From an uncultured Paracoccaceae bacterium (lineage in GTDB: Bacteria; Pseudomonadota; Alphaproteobacteria; Rhodobacterales; Rhodobacteraceae): a stretch of DNA of 35,860 nucleotides. Location of the stretch: assembly GCA_937995865.1 (NCBI GenBank), contig CALKJA010000149.1:1-35860 (forward strand), read 5' to 3'. The translations under genes were made by a program, and so were the position numbers. Numbering within the stretch: the first letter of the stretch is position 1; each line of letters opens with the position of its first letter. Below are positions 16,227-23,921 of this stretch, one piece after another. The notes under the pieces are model-generated. The model was not told where the DNA came from. It ran no database searches and was given only the letters and a program-made list of their open reading frames with translations.

Positions 16227-18197
16227 ATGTTCATGCGATTGGCCTCTCTATTCCTTAGCACGCTCCCGCTTTCTGCGGTGGCGGAAACGCGCGCCGTTTT
16301 AGTGGGTGTAGGAGATTACCTGTATCTTGACGCTGATCTCGCTGGACCTGTGAACGACATCGGCCTGATGGCAGACACTTTAATTCTCCGAGGCTTGGCG
16401 CCGGGTTCAATCACGATTTTGGCGGATGCCGAAGCAACTGCGCCAGAAGGCGCAAGGCGTGGTGCACCAGATCGCGCGGACATCCTCGCTGCGTTGGATG
16501 CCTCAATTTCGGAATCAGACGCGGGCGATACCGTTGTCTTCTATTTCTCGGGCCACGGTGCACAGGCCCCCGATATGAACGGGGACGAAGGTGGCGGGAT
16601 GGATGAGATCTTTCTCCCGCGCGACGCAAAGGGCTGGAACGGCGCGGTTGGCCTGGTTGAAAACGCAATCGTTGATGATGAGTTTTCTGTCTTTACGGCA
16701 CAAGCGGCCGCAAAGGGTGTTAGCCTGATTGGTATCATCGATGCATGCCACTCTGGCACCGGATTTCGCGCTTTGCCGGGGACGGATGCGCGCGCGCGCT
16801 ACATCTCGCCCGCCCTTTTGGGGTTAACGGATGACGACATGGCCAGTGGCGATGTGCAAACACCCGGCGCACCGCCTGAGGGTGACTATGTGTTTATGTA
16901 TGCCGCGCAATCCGATCAGCGAGCGTTTGAATACCCGCTGGGCGAAGAACGCATTTGGCATGGTGATTTCACCCGTGCCCTTACCGAGGTTATGTCCGAA
17001 GTGCCGGATCTGTCTTATGCACAGCTGGTCACAGCGGCCTCAGCGAGGATGCGGTTGACCAATGGTCAGGCAGCTCAAACGCCCGATTTTGAAGGGCCGT
17101 TGGCCAATGCCCCAGTTTTGGGTGGCGACGCACCAGGCCTGTCGCGCATGCAAGTTGAGGGTCAAACACTTAAGGCAGGATTGCTACGCGGTGTGACAGA
17201 AGGCAGCGTGATCACGCTCTATGCCGGGCTTTTGGATGATGACATCGCAGGGCAGGCCCGCGTTACGAATGTTCGGGCAACACAAGCGGATATTGAATAC
17301 CTTGAACCATTTCCAACCGTCCGCGTGAGCCATGCCGAGCTGACGGAGCGCGCCGTAGATACTTCGGTCCGGGTTGGACTAACGGACGAAGCCGCCAGCC
17401 AGCTTGCCGGGCTGTCCAATTGGGCGGACGTGCCCCTTGTGACAGAGGCAGCAACCCATCTTTTGTCCGCTGCGCAAGATGGCGGTTATGCCCTTACAGG
17501 GCCAGATGGCATTGTTGATGCAACAGGCACAGGCACGTCCTTGCGTTTGAGTGGCAGCACCGCCCAAGAGGTTGGAACGCAATTGAACGCTGCCGTTGCC
17601 CGGCTTCGACTGGAAAAGGCGCTTGCTCAAATGGGTCAAGGCGGCGGTTCTACAGGGTTCTCACTGGCATCTTCCGGCCCAAGCATCAGCTTCACTGTAG
17701 AGCCCGGTCGTCCGCGTGGCAACCGTTGCGCACGCGCTCAGGGTGGGCCATCGCCCGCCACCGGCAAAACGGATGTAAACCACTGCGATATCCTGCGCGT
17801 CACGTTTGATAACACAACGGCCTCCATGCAGGATGTCACCATTCTCTATATTGGCGCCGACCACAGCATCGATACCGTTTGGCCAAGTCAAAACCTATCC
17901 AACCGGGTTGAGGTTGCAGGCGTCCAGAACATGACATTTGCCCTACAAGCTGACGATGAACGCGTGGTTGAAGAAGCGTTGATCGTTGTGGCCATTCCCG
18001 CACAGCCGGGTGATATGCGCACCACATTTGCATTTGCGGGTGGTGGAGGACAGGCCAGCGGCGAAGTTGCACGCTACTTGTCCGGCGTTACCGATCCTGC
18101 AGCAACACGTGGCTTTTCTCTTAAACCCAAATCGGCCAGTCTCTCTGTGACACGGCTTGATTTAACGATGACACCGAATTCTTTGGAAGGAGATTGA
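16227..18197 (+). CDS. Exported caspase-family (C14, metacaspase-like) peptidase 2
   Basis: The frame is open from a GTG at 16191. I place the start at 16227 (656 residues; ATG at 16233 is also possible) because it gives a compact signal peptide ending LSAVA before ETRAVLVGV. None of the candidates has a strong ribosome site. The catalytic dyad is His110 in YFSGHGAQ and Cys174 in IDACHSG. Asp44 (GPVND) and Asp172 match the metacaspase residues that bind P1 Arg/Lys. The C-terminal half shares with caspase 1 a VTILYIGADHSIDTVWPS-type segment. The C-terminal part resembles beta domains seen in other bacterial caspase-family proteins. It sits directly before the trypsin-like zymogen gene (3-base gap), so the two are almost certainly coexpressed. 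Confidence 0.93.
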   Translation: MFMRLASLFLSTLPLSAVAETRAVLVGVGDYLYLDADLAGPVNDIGLMADTLILRGLAPGSITILADAEATAPEGARRGAPDRADILAALDASISESDAGDTVVFYFSGHGAQAPDMNGDEGGGMDEIFLPRDAKGWNGAVGLVENAIVDDEFSVFTAQAAAKGVSLIGIIDACHSGTGFRALPGTDARARYISPALLGLTDDDMASGDVQTPGAPPEGDYVFMYAAQSDQRAFEYPLGEERIWHGDFTRALTEVMSEVPDLSYAQLVTAASARMRLTNGQAAQTPDFEGPLANAPVLGGDAPGLSRMQVEGQTLKAGLLRGVTEGSVITLYAGLLDDDIAGQARVTNVRATQADIEYLEPFPTVRVSHAELTERAVDTSVRVGLTDEAASQLAGLSNWADVPLVTEAATHLLSAAQDGGYALTGPDGIVDATGTGTSLRLSGSTAQEVGTQLNAAVARLRLEKALAQMGQGGGSTGFSLASSGPSISFTVEPGRPRGNRCARAQGGPSPATGKTDVNHCDILRVTFDNTTASMQDVTILYIGADHSIDTVWPSQNLSNRVEVAGVQNMTFALQADDERVVEEALIVVAIPAQPGDMRTTFAFAGGGGQASGEVARYLSGVTDPAATRGFSLKPKSASLSVTRLDLTMTPNSLEGD

Positions 18198-18200
18198 ATA

Positions 18201-19247
18201 ATGAAATTGCTTGCTCCCCTTGCAGCAGCGGCCCTCGTGCCACTGGCCGTAGGCGCTCAAACACTCGAGCTGCCGGGTCTGGACCCTCAAAACGCATCGC
18301 CATTTGCTTTTGCTGAATCCGGAGCCAAGGCAGAGGCTGCAGAAGCCGCAGAAGACTCAGACAGTGCAGGCCGCGTGATCGGTGGCGAAGTGGCGGAAGA
18401 TGGTGCTTGGCCATGGCAGATTGCGTTGATCGTGGCCGAGGCGCCGCGCAATGCCGACGCCCAATTCTGTGGTGGTTCGATGCTTCTGGACCGTTGGGTG
18501 CTTACTGCCGCGCATTGTATCCACATGGCAGACGCAAATGGCATTTACCGCGATATCAATCCTCAAGCCGTGTCGGTGTTGGTTGGCACCAATGAGATTG
18601 CAGCGGGTGAGGGCGACGCAGTGCCGATTGAGGCGATCTACCGTCACCCTGCCTATGTGGGTGAAGATTTCGACAATGATATCGCTTTGATCAAACTCGC
18701 CCGCGCGCCGCAGGTGAATTACGGCACGATCCAAGTGCCCGATGCAGAGTTCGGAGATGCGCTTGATCAACCGGGGGTTCGCACGTTTGTTACGGGTTGG
18801 GGTCTTACCAATGGCGCACAACGCACCTCCATGATGATGGAGGCCGAAATCCAGATGCTGTCGCGCCAGCAATGCAATGAGGTGATGCTTGAGGAGCGTG
18901 CTGCAGCTGCTGCCGAAGGGATCTCATATGCCGCCAGTGCCTTTGGCCTCACTCAACAAGAAGCCGAAAACGTCTGGCAGGAACTGGTGACATATGTTCG
19001 CCCACCAATGACCGAAAACATGCTGTGCTCTGGCACATTTGAAGGCGGCAAGGGTGCATGTTCCGGCGATAGCGGCGGACCGCTTGTGGTGCCGCTTCAA
19101 GATGGATCTTTCATCCAAGCAGGTGTGGTAAGCTGGGGGCTGTCGAACACGACAACCAAAAGCTGCCTCGAGACGGCGCAATTCTCGGCCTACACGCGTG
19201 TATCCAACTACTTGCCTTGGCTGAATGAGACGATCAACGCGAACTAA
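18201..19247 (+). CDS. Exported chymotrypsin-fold (S1A) serine protease with zymogen-like propeptide
   Basis: The protein is 348 residues: signal peptide to about residue 19, an acidic Ala/Glu-rich propeptide to Arg58, then VIGGE, the canonical S1A activation site. The triad is His105 (TAAHC), Asp160 (DNDIALIKL) and Ser291 (GDSGGP). Cys90/Cys106 match the conserved histidine-loop disulfide, and further cysteines lie at 225, 276, 287 and 322. Asp290 is present to receive the new N-terminus after cleavage. The residue at trypsin position 189 is Gly285 and position 226 is Ser329, so the pocket is not of Arg/Lys type. An insertion of about 35 residues lies between Cys225 and Cys276 (the 170-loop). 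The start follows AAGGAG three bases after the caspase stop. Activation by another, Arg-specific protease is inferred. Confidence 0.94.
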   Translation: MKLLAPLAAAALVPLAVGAQTLELPGLDPQNASPFAFAESGAKAEAAEAAEDSDSAGRVIGGEVAEDGAWPWQIALIVAEAPRNADAQFCGGSMLLDRWVLTAAHCIHMADANGIYRDINPQAVSVLVGTNEIAAGEGDAVPIEAIYRHPAYVGEDFDNDIALIKLARAPQVNYGTIQVPDAEFGDALDQPGVRTFVTGWGLTNGAQRTSMMMEAEIQMLSRQQCNEVMLEERAAAAAEGISYAASAFGLTQQEAENVWQELVTYVRPPMTENMLCSGTFEGGKGACSGDSGGPLVVPLQDGSFIQAGVVSWGLSNTTTKSCLETAQFSAYTRVSNYLPWLNETINAN

Positions 19248-19273
19248 ACGCTTGGTTTACTGCTGATCTGTGG

Positions 19274-19306
19274 CTGGCGTCGTTCCCTTGGGAGCGGCGC
19301 CAGTTT
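19274..19306 (+). terminator. Probable terminator after the S1A protease gene
   Basis: An imperfect hairpin of about 13 pairs (outer stem CTGGCG/CGCCAG, with two G-T pairs within) begins 27 bases after the protease stop. It is followed by a T-rich run. It would separate the main array from the last PPC-like gene, which may then have its own promoter in the following 150 bases. The T-run is interrupted, so termination may be partial. Confidence 0.55.
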
Positions 19307-19346
19307 CCGTTTCATCAGGCGCAATGATCCATCAAGTCAGGGAATC

Positions 19347-19359
19347 CCCCAGTCTGGGG
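19347..19359. repeat. Short inverted repeat CCCCAGTCTGGGG in the PPC2 upstream region
   Basis: A 13-base sequence with perfect 5-base arms sits about 100 bases upstream of the second PPC-like gene, in a 211-base intergenic stretch. It could be a regulator binding site or a minor hairpin. I did not find the same sequence in front of the other island operons, so it is not supported as a common operator. Nothing else coding is visible in 19248-19458. Confidence 0.3.
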
Positions 19360-19458
19360 TAAGCACTGACAGGTTTTGTCACAAAATATCGGTGGATTGC
19401 GAAAGCCTGGCTTGGCAATATGCTTGCAATTCAAAAAGCTCTTTGAGGAGAAATTCCC

Positions 19459-20160
19459 ATGTTGAATTCCAAAATTCTTTGCACGTCCGCGTTGCTGGCG
19501 CTCGCGCCTTTGGTAGTGACAGCACAAGACATGACCGGCGAAAACACACAACCCAACGCGTCGGATGCAACGCCGGGGCCGGTGTCCAAAGTCGCTTTGG
19601 CGCAGGACCTGTTTGATCACGCCACGGAAAACCGCAGCGCTGTTGCAGCGCTCGCGGCGGCGCAAATCATGGCCACAATCGCTGCAGAAGATGTCGAGCG
19701 TGCAAAAGACACCCAAGAAAATCCCGACGTAATGGTAGAAGACGCCGGCGAAGGCGCTGCGGATGGCCCAGCGGATGCAGGTGCAATGTTTGCCGCAGCA
19801 ACAGAATTTGCAGGCGGCGATCCCGCGATCACAGGTCTCATCGAAGACGCAATCGCCGAGGGATCGCGCGGACGGATTGGCGGGGCGTCTCGCACATTGT
19901 CGCGCTTGCCAGGTGGCCAGGTGGATGTTTTCGAAGTGCCATTCTATGGCGGCCGCTTTGCAGAAATCGGCATCTCAGGTGATGGCGACAGCGATCTAGA
20001 TCTGCTTGTAACCGATGAAAACGGCAACACCATTTGCGTCGATCAATCCTATTCGGATGTCATCTATTGTTCGTTCACACCCGCATGGGACGGTTATTTC
20101 CTTGTTGCTGTGGCGAATATGGGCAGCAGACGTAACAGCTATTACATCCTGACAAACTGA
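19459..20160 (+). CDS. Exported PPC-like protein 2
   Basis: This 233-residue paralogue of the gene at 10460 has a signal peptide (cut near VTA/QDM), an Ala/Asp/Glu-rich middle, and a C-terminal beta domain. The domain pattern is VDVFEVPFYGGRFAEIGI, SDLDLLVTDENGN, then ICVD and IYCSF, ending in LTN. The two cysteines and the last residues align with PPC1. The start follows TTGAGGAGAA. Each caspase in the island has one PPC-like gene nearby, so these proteins may be partners, substrates or inhibitors of the proteases. No catalytic motif is visible. It is the last gene before a strong terminator. Confidence 0.87.
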   Translation: MLNSKILCTSALLALAPLVVTAQDMTGENTQPNASDATPGPVSKVALAQDLFDHATENRSAVAALAAAQIMATIAAEDVERAKDTQENPDVMVEDAGEGAADGPADAGAMFAAATEFAGGDPAITGLIEDAIAEGSRGRIGGASRTLSRLPGGQVDVFEVPFYGGRFAEIGISGDGDSDLDLLVTDENGNTICVDQSYSDVIYCSFTPAWDGYFLVAVANMGSRRNSYYILTN

Positions 20161-20173
20161 TCAGGGTCCTACG

Positions 20174-20216
20174 AAACGCAAAAGGCGCGCGGTCCATCCG
20201 CGCGCCTTTTGCGTTT
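20174..20216. terminator. Strong, probably bidirectional terminator closing the protease island
   Basis: A perfect 19-bp stem (AAACGCAAAAGGCGCGCGG with its complement) surrounds a 5-base TCCAT loop, 14 bases after the PPC2 stop. The stem ends carry TTTT on one strand and AAAA on the other, so it can serve both PPC2 (+) and hemY (-), whose stops converge here. Confidence 0.92.
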
Positions 20217-20257
20217 GTTAGACCCTGCGCCTTAGCTCGGGATTCGAAGAAAAGCAG

Positions 20258-21724
20258 CTATTTATCAGCTTCAATAATCTCAGCTTCAACAACTTCCGGC
20301 TCTGGCAGTGCGGCAGGTTCGTCGCTTGTGACTTCGGCAGGTGCCGTTGCCTTAGCGGCCAAAAGAGGAAGCATTTTGGCCCCGGGACCTGCGTCCACTT
20401 CGCTGTTTGGTGGGCGTTTCCACGTCAGCGTGTCAAACGCGCCGCAATTGTCACAGGTGGGATCCCATGTTGCATGCACTTCGCCGCAGACGTCACATAT
20501 CCATGCCGGATCACGAGGAGCTGCGATAGCGCGGGTAAGCCAGCTGCGAACCATCGAATCCTCAGCGCCTTCGCCGCGCTCAATCATCGCCATGATCGTT
20601 AGCGCGCGCATGGATGGATCTGATCCCGCCAGATCACCCATTGCACGGCGCGCGGCCGGGAAATCTTCGGTCGAGATATAAAGCTCGGCCATAACCATAC
20701 GTGTTTCCGGATCGTTGGCCTTGGAGCGTGTAAGCGCTTTGAAACGTTTGATCCGCGCTTCACTTGTCTCCTCTGGCTCGATCGCAGCAAAGGCTGCGGC
20801 AAGCTCAGGATGAGATTGTGTATCCCACGCGGCTTTGAGCACGCGTGCCGCATAGCGCGGTTTGCCTTGTTCTACATGTGCATGCGCGGCCATCGTTGCA
20901 GCTGGTATCAACTCTGGAGACAGGCGGTTTGCCTCGATCGCCAACTGCTGTGCTTCACCCAATTTGCCATCGGTCCGCAAGCTACGCGCCTCTGACAGTG
21001 CAAGAACGGCATCGCGACGGCGGTGCACATCGCGCGGCAAGCTGCCGTGCTTGAGCTTGGCCCCAAGCGTACCGCGCGCACCGGACCAGTCTTTTTCATT
21101 CGCTTGAAGCTTAAGAAGTGTGTCCTGCGTCCCTACGTGCTTAGGCTTAAGCGCAAACGCCTTTTCGGCCAGTTTAAGGGCCGTGTCTGTATCGCCGTCC
21201 GAGAGCTTTTGCTTCAGCAACCCATGCACCCCAACAAAGCGTGTGCGGTCATCTTTGAGCAGACGCTTATAAACCTCGGCGGCCATTTTGCGATCGCCTG
21301 TCATCTCGGCGGCTTGCGCAGTGACCAGATTGGTGAGCTCTGGTCGATCAAGATAGCGTTCTGCCTTGGCAGCCTTGGCCAGCGCCACTTTGCCTTCGCC
21401 TGCTGCAAGTGCCATCATGCCATCGCTCAACGCATCAAAGCCGCGCCGTTCTCGGTTGCGATCAAAATACCGCGAAATCGCCGTCTCATCTCCATTGATG
21501 AATTTGAGCGTGGCGATGATCAGCCAAAAGACCTTGAGAAAGAGCCAAACAGCCAACACTAGAAGCATCAATCCAATGACCGATAAGATCGGGGAAAGCG
21601 TGATTTCCATGCCCGCCGCCTGAACTTGGATGCCGCCATCTGTTTCAAGAAGCAGACCGGCGCCAACAGCAACGGCGGCAACAAGTCCGACAAACACAAG
21701 GACTTTGATAAGAGACCAGAGCAT
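20258..21724 (-). CDS. hemY: HemY-like TPR inner-membrane protein with C-terminal Cys4 knuckle
   Basis: The 488-residue protein has two N-terminal membrane segments (about residues 5-25 and 40-65, with the VFWLIIATLKFINGDE boundary typical of HemY_N) and a TPR-rich cytoplasmic part with AEKAFALKPKHVGTQ-type repeats. A CDVC-x10-CDNC zinc-ribbon or rubredoxin-like knuckle follows near residues 420-440, then an acidic tail. HemY of this type is linked to haem synthesis genes in proteobacteria, but its biochemical role is not settled. The start at 21724 lies 12 bases after the mitofilin stop with an AAGGA site, in one operon with hemD. It is unrelated to the Gram-positive coproporphyrinogen oxidase also called HemY. 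Confidence 0.9.
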   Translation of the reverse strand: MLWSLIKVLVFVGLVAAVAVGAGLLLETDGGIQVQAAGMEITLSPILSVIGLMLLVLAVWLFLKVFWLIIATLKFINGDETAISRYFDRNRERRGFDALSDGMMALAAGEGKVALAKAAKAERYLDRPELTNLVTAQAAEMTGDRKMAAEVYKRLLKDDRTRFVGVHGLLKQKLSDGDTDTALKLAEKAFALKPKHVGTQDTLLKLQANEKDWSGARGTLGAKLKHGSLPRDVHRRRDAVLALSEARSLRTDGKLGEAQQLAIEANRLSPELIPAATMAAHAHVEQGKPRYAARVLKAAWDTQSHPELAAAFAAIEPEETSEARIKRFKALTRSKANDPETRMVMAELYISTEDFPAARRAMGDLAGSDPSMRALTIMAMIERGEGAEDSMVRSWLTRAIAAPRDPAWICDVCGEVHATWDPTCDNCGAFDTLTWKRPPNSEVDAGPGAKMLPLLAAKATAPAEVTSDEPAALPEPEVVEAEIIEADK

Positions 21725-21736
21725 AAATAGGCGTCC

Positions 21737-23086
21737 TTAATTCGATGTTTGCGATTGGGTAAGAGCGTCAGCAGCAGCCAATGCATCAATGCGTGCACGT
21801 GCCATTTCAGACCATGCGGCGAGTTCAGCTGCACCAGCCTCAGGCAAGGTATCTGCTTCCGCCAAGGCATCCTGCAAGCGGCCTGCTGTAAGGCTGGCTT
21901 CAATTCGCGAAAGGATCGCATCGGGCGCGTCACCCTCTAGTGGCTCCAAACTACGCACACCAAATTGGTTGCGCAGATAGTTGCTAATCGTGTTCTCGCC
22001 GCCTGCATTCTCAGCTCGCATTGCCGCCAAAGCTTTGCGTGCAGCACTTGGAAAGTCCGCTTGAAGCCTCGATAGAGTTGCAATCCCGTCTGCTGCAGAC
22101 GCGCTCAAGGCTTCGGGGATTTCGACATCCGCAAGCTCCGCGAACTCATCAAGTGTTGCTTGGTACGGCACGCCGCTATCCAGGGCAGCAAGTACGCGCG
22201 AAAGCGCCGCGCGCCGGGCTGCGGCGTTTGCAGCGGCGGTGGCATTCTGCTCAAGCAGCGTCGTTTCGGTTTTTGCGGCTTCGATCTGACGCGCCGCTTC
22301 GGCCGCGACCTCGGCGATCTGGGAGCGAAGGCTGGCAAGCTCTGCATCCAGAGCCTCAGAGTTATCCAACGATGACAGATCGACAATCGGCCGCGCCTCG
22401 AGTTCTTCAATCCGTGCGGACATATCGCGGAGCTGACCGGTTGTTGCTTCTGCTTGGGCGGTCAGTGTCTTTAATCGGCTAGCAACATCTGTCAATTGTG
22501 CAGCAATCGGGTCAAGCGCCGCCACATCTGCTTTGCCACTAAGATTTGTTGCAAGCTTAGCATCGGCTGTAGCAAGCGCATCCGTGATCTCACTGTCCGC
22601 CGTCACGGGCCAGCCGTCTGGAACAACCTGAGCCACCACATATCCAAGCAATGCCGCCCCGGCACCACCGATCAAAAGCGGTAATCCACCCGCTTGTTGC
22701 GGTTCCGAACTGGGTACGGATGGTGGAATAACATTGGGTGAATGGCTCTTAACAACCTCAGCTTTCGCTTCTACCTCAGGCTTCGGTTCGGGTTTGGATT
22801 CAGGCTTAGGAATAACTTTGGCCTTTTCACCCTTTGGTTCTGATCGTGTCGACGCGTTTTTGGCTGGTTCTTTTGAGGTAGACTTGGCTGGCTTCGCCTT
22901 AGGTTTGTCCGCTGGCTGGTCTTCAACAACAACCGCGTCTTCGATCACCAGATCTTTTGCAGTGGCTTTCACAGCCTCAGTCTTTGTTGTTTCCGTCGTC
23001 TCTTTTTCACTCTTTGCCGAAGCGCTCTTAGCGCTCGTTTCGGCTTTGGATCTTGATCCCCGTTTCGCAGCCACTCGGCACCCCAT
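21737..23086 (-). CDS. Alphaproteobacterial mitofilin (Mic60-like) membrane protein
   Basis: The 449-residue protein has a Lys/Glu/Pro-rich cytoplasmic N-terminus (about 130 residues), one membrane segment (about 132-155, LPLLIGGAGAALLGYVVAQVV), long coiled-coil helices to about 300, and a conserved C-terminal mitofilin-type region. Mic60 proteins organise inner-membrane folds in mitochondria and are conserved in Alphaproteobacteria, where the gene often lies beside hemD and hemY, as here. The ATG at 23086 lacks a clear ribosome site. A GTG at 23074 has GGGG six bases upstream and may be the true start. The lysine-rich N-terminus is of low complexity, as expected for the family. Confidence 0.9.
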   Translation of the reverse strand: MGCRVAAKRGSRSKAETSAKSASAKSEKETTETTKTEAVKATAKDLVIEDAVVVEDQPADKPKAKPAKSTSKEPAKNASTRSEPKGEKAKVIPKPESKPEPKPEVEAKAEVVKSHSPNVIPPSVPSSEPQQAGGLPLLIGGAGAALLGYVVAQVVPDGWPVTADSEITDALATADAKLATNLSGKADVAALDPIAAQLTDVASRLKTLTAQAEATTGQLRDMSARIEELEARPIVDLSSLDNSEALDAELASLRSQIAEVAAEAARQIEAAKTETTLLEQNATAAANAAARRAALSRVLAALDSGVPYQATLDEFAELADVEIPEALSASAADGIATLSRLQADFPSAARKALAAMRAENAGGENTISNYLRNQFGVRSLEPLEGDAPDAILSRIEASLTAGRLQDALAEADTLPEAGAAELAAWSEMARARIDALAAADALTQSQTSN

Positions 23087-23167
23087 CTCTATTACAACAA
23101 CGCAATTTGAACTGCGTCTGTCACCAGCTTAGCTATGCAACCACAAGGCCTCAACCCATGCGCGACG

Positions 23168-23878
23168 TCAATTCAGACCGCTAAGAAGCTCACCTATCGC
23201 AGTGCGCATTGCCGCTTCATCGGGCCGCGATGCCACGGAAACCGACGATAGGTACAGCCCCTCCAAAGGCTTAGCCACGGCCGCGCTTAGTGCCACCGCA
23301 TGTGCATTTCCCGGCTTAACGCCGCTCTTACCCAATATGGACGCGCTGCGCGGCGAAAAAAGGGGAAGGATCACCTGAGCTTCACCCTCAAGCGCAATCC
23401 GCGCGGCTGTGGTTAGCTTTTGAGCAACTTGTTGGTACACAATGCGTTCTTCACATTGCACCCCCAGAAATCTAAGCCTTTCCGCAATTTCACCGCACGT
23501 ATGTTCGCCGCGCAGATGTAGTAAGGGTGGTTTGGGCCGCAAACGGCCCAGAAGCATAACCAGCGCGTCCGCATCGCCGCCCGCCGATTGCACGGTGTAC
23601 CCAAGATCTGAGGCAACTTGCGCCGTTCTGTCGCCCACCGCAAAAACAGGCAAATCATACGGTACAGCCAGCGCGGCAAGCTGACGCGCGGCATTGGCTG
23701 AGGTAAGAATCACCCCGTTGTAATCCTGATATCGAAGGGAAACCTGCAGCGGGGCTATTACCATCAAAGGTGAAATTATCGCCTCAAGTCCAAACTGCGC
23801 CGCAACAGTTTGCGAAAACCGCGTGGCCTCGGGCTCTGGGCGGGTGACGATGCAAAGCGGGGCGGCAGGTTGAGTCAT
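23168..23878 (-). CDS. hemD: Uroporphyrinogen-III synthase
   Basis: HemD converts hydroxymethylbilane to uroporphyrinogen III in the cytoplasm, the branch-point of tetrapyrrole synthesis. The 236-residue product starts [20 protein letters not shown], with the family's TRPEP motif, and has the two-domain pattern with [10 protein letters not shown] near residue 67 and [14 protein letters not shown] near residue 91. The family is poorly conserved, so gene context (mitofilin and hemY downstream, tsaD divergent) supports the call. The start at 23878 is preferred to an upstream in-frame codon at 23917, which would extend into the tsaD leader. Only 43 bases separate the hemD and tsaD starts. Confidence 0.93.
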   Translation of the reverse strand: MTQPAAPLCIVTRPEPEATRFSQTVAAQFGLEAIISPLMVIAPLQVSLRYQDYNGVILTSANAARQLAALAVPYDLPVFAVGDRTAQVASDLGYTVQSAGGDADALVMLLGRLRPKPPLLHLRGEHTCGEIAERLRFLGVQCEERIVYQQVAQKLTTAARIALEGEAQVILPLFSPRSASILGKSGVKPGNAHAVALSAAVAKPLEGLYLSSVSVASRPDEAAMRTAIGELLSGLN

Positions 23879-23921
23879 GTCACTGATCCTTGTAGATGCG
23901 CGGCTGAGCCGGAGCAATAGA

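Noticed and set aside
19347-19359. CCCCAGTCTGGGG as a common operator of the island
   Set aside because: The sequence was not found upstream of the CHAT, htrA-like or PPC1 genes, so a shared regulator site is not supported.
3838-20216. Prophage or insertion-element origin of the island
   Set aside because: No integrase, transposase, tRNA attachment site, direct repeats or phage structural genes were seen, and the composition resembles the flanks.
20258-21724. Protoporphyrinogen/coproporphyrinogen oxidase reading of the name hemY
   Set aside because: There is no FAD-binding motif; the protein is the TPR and membrane-segment type.
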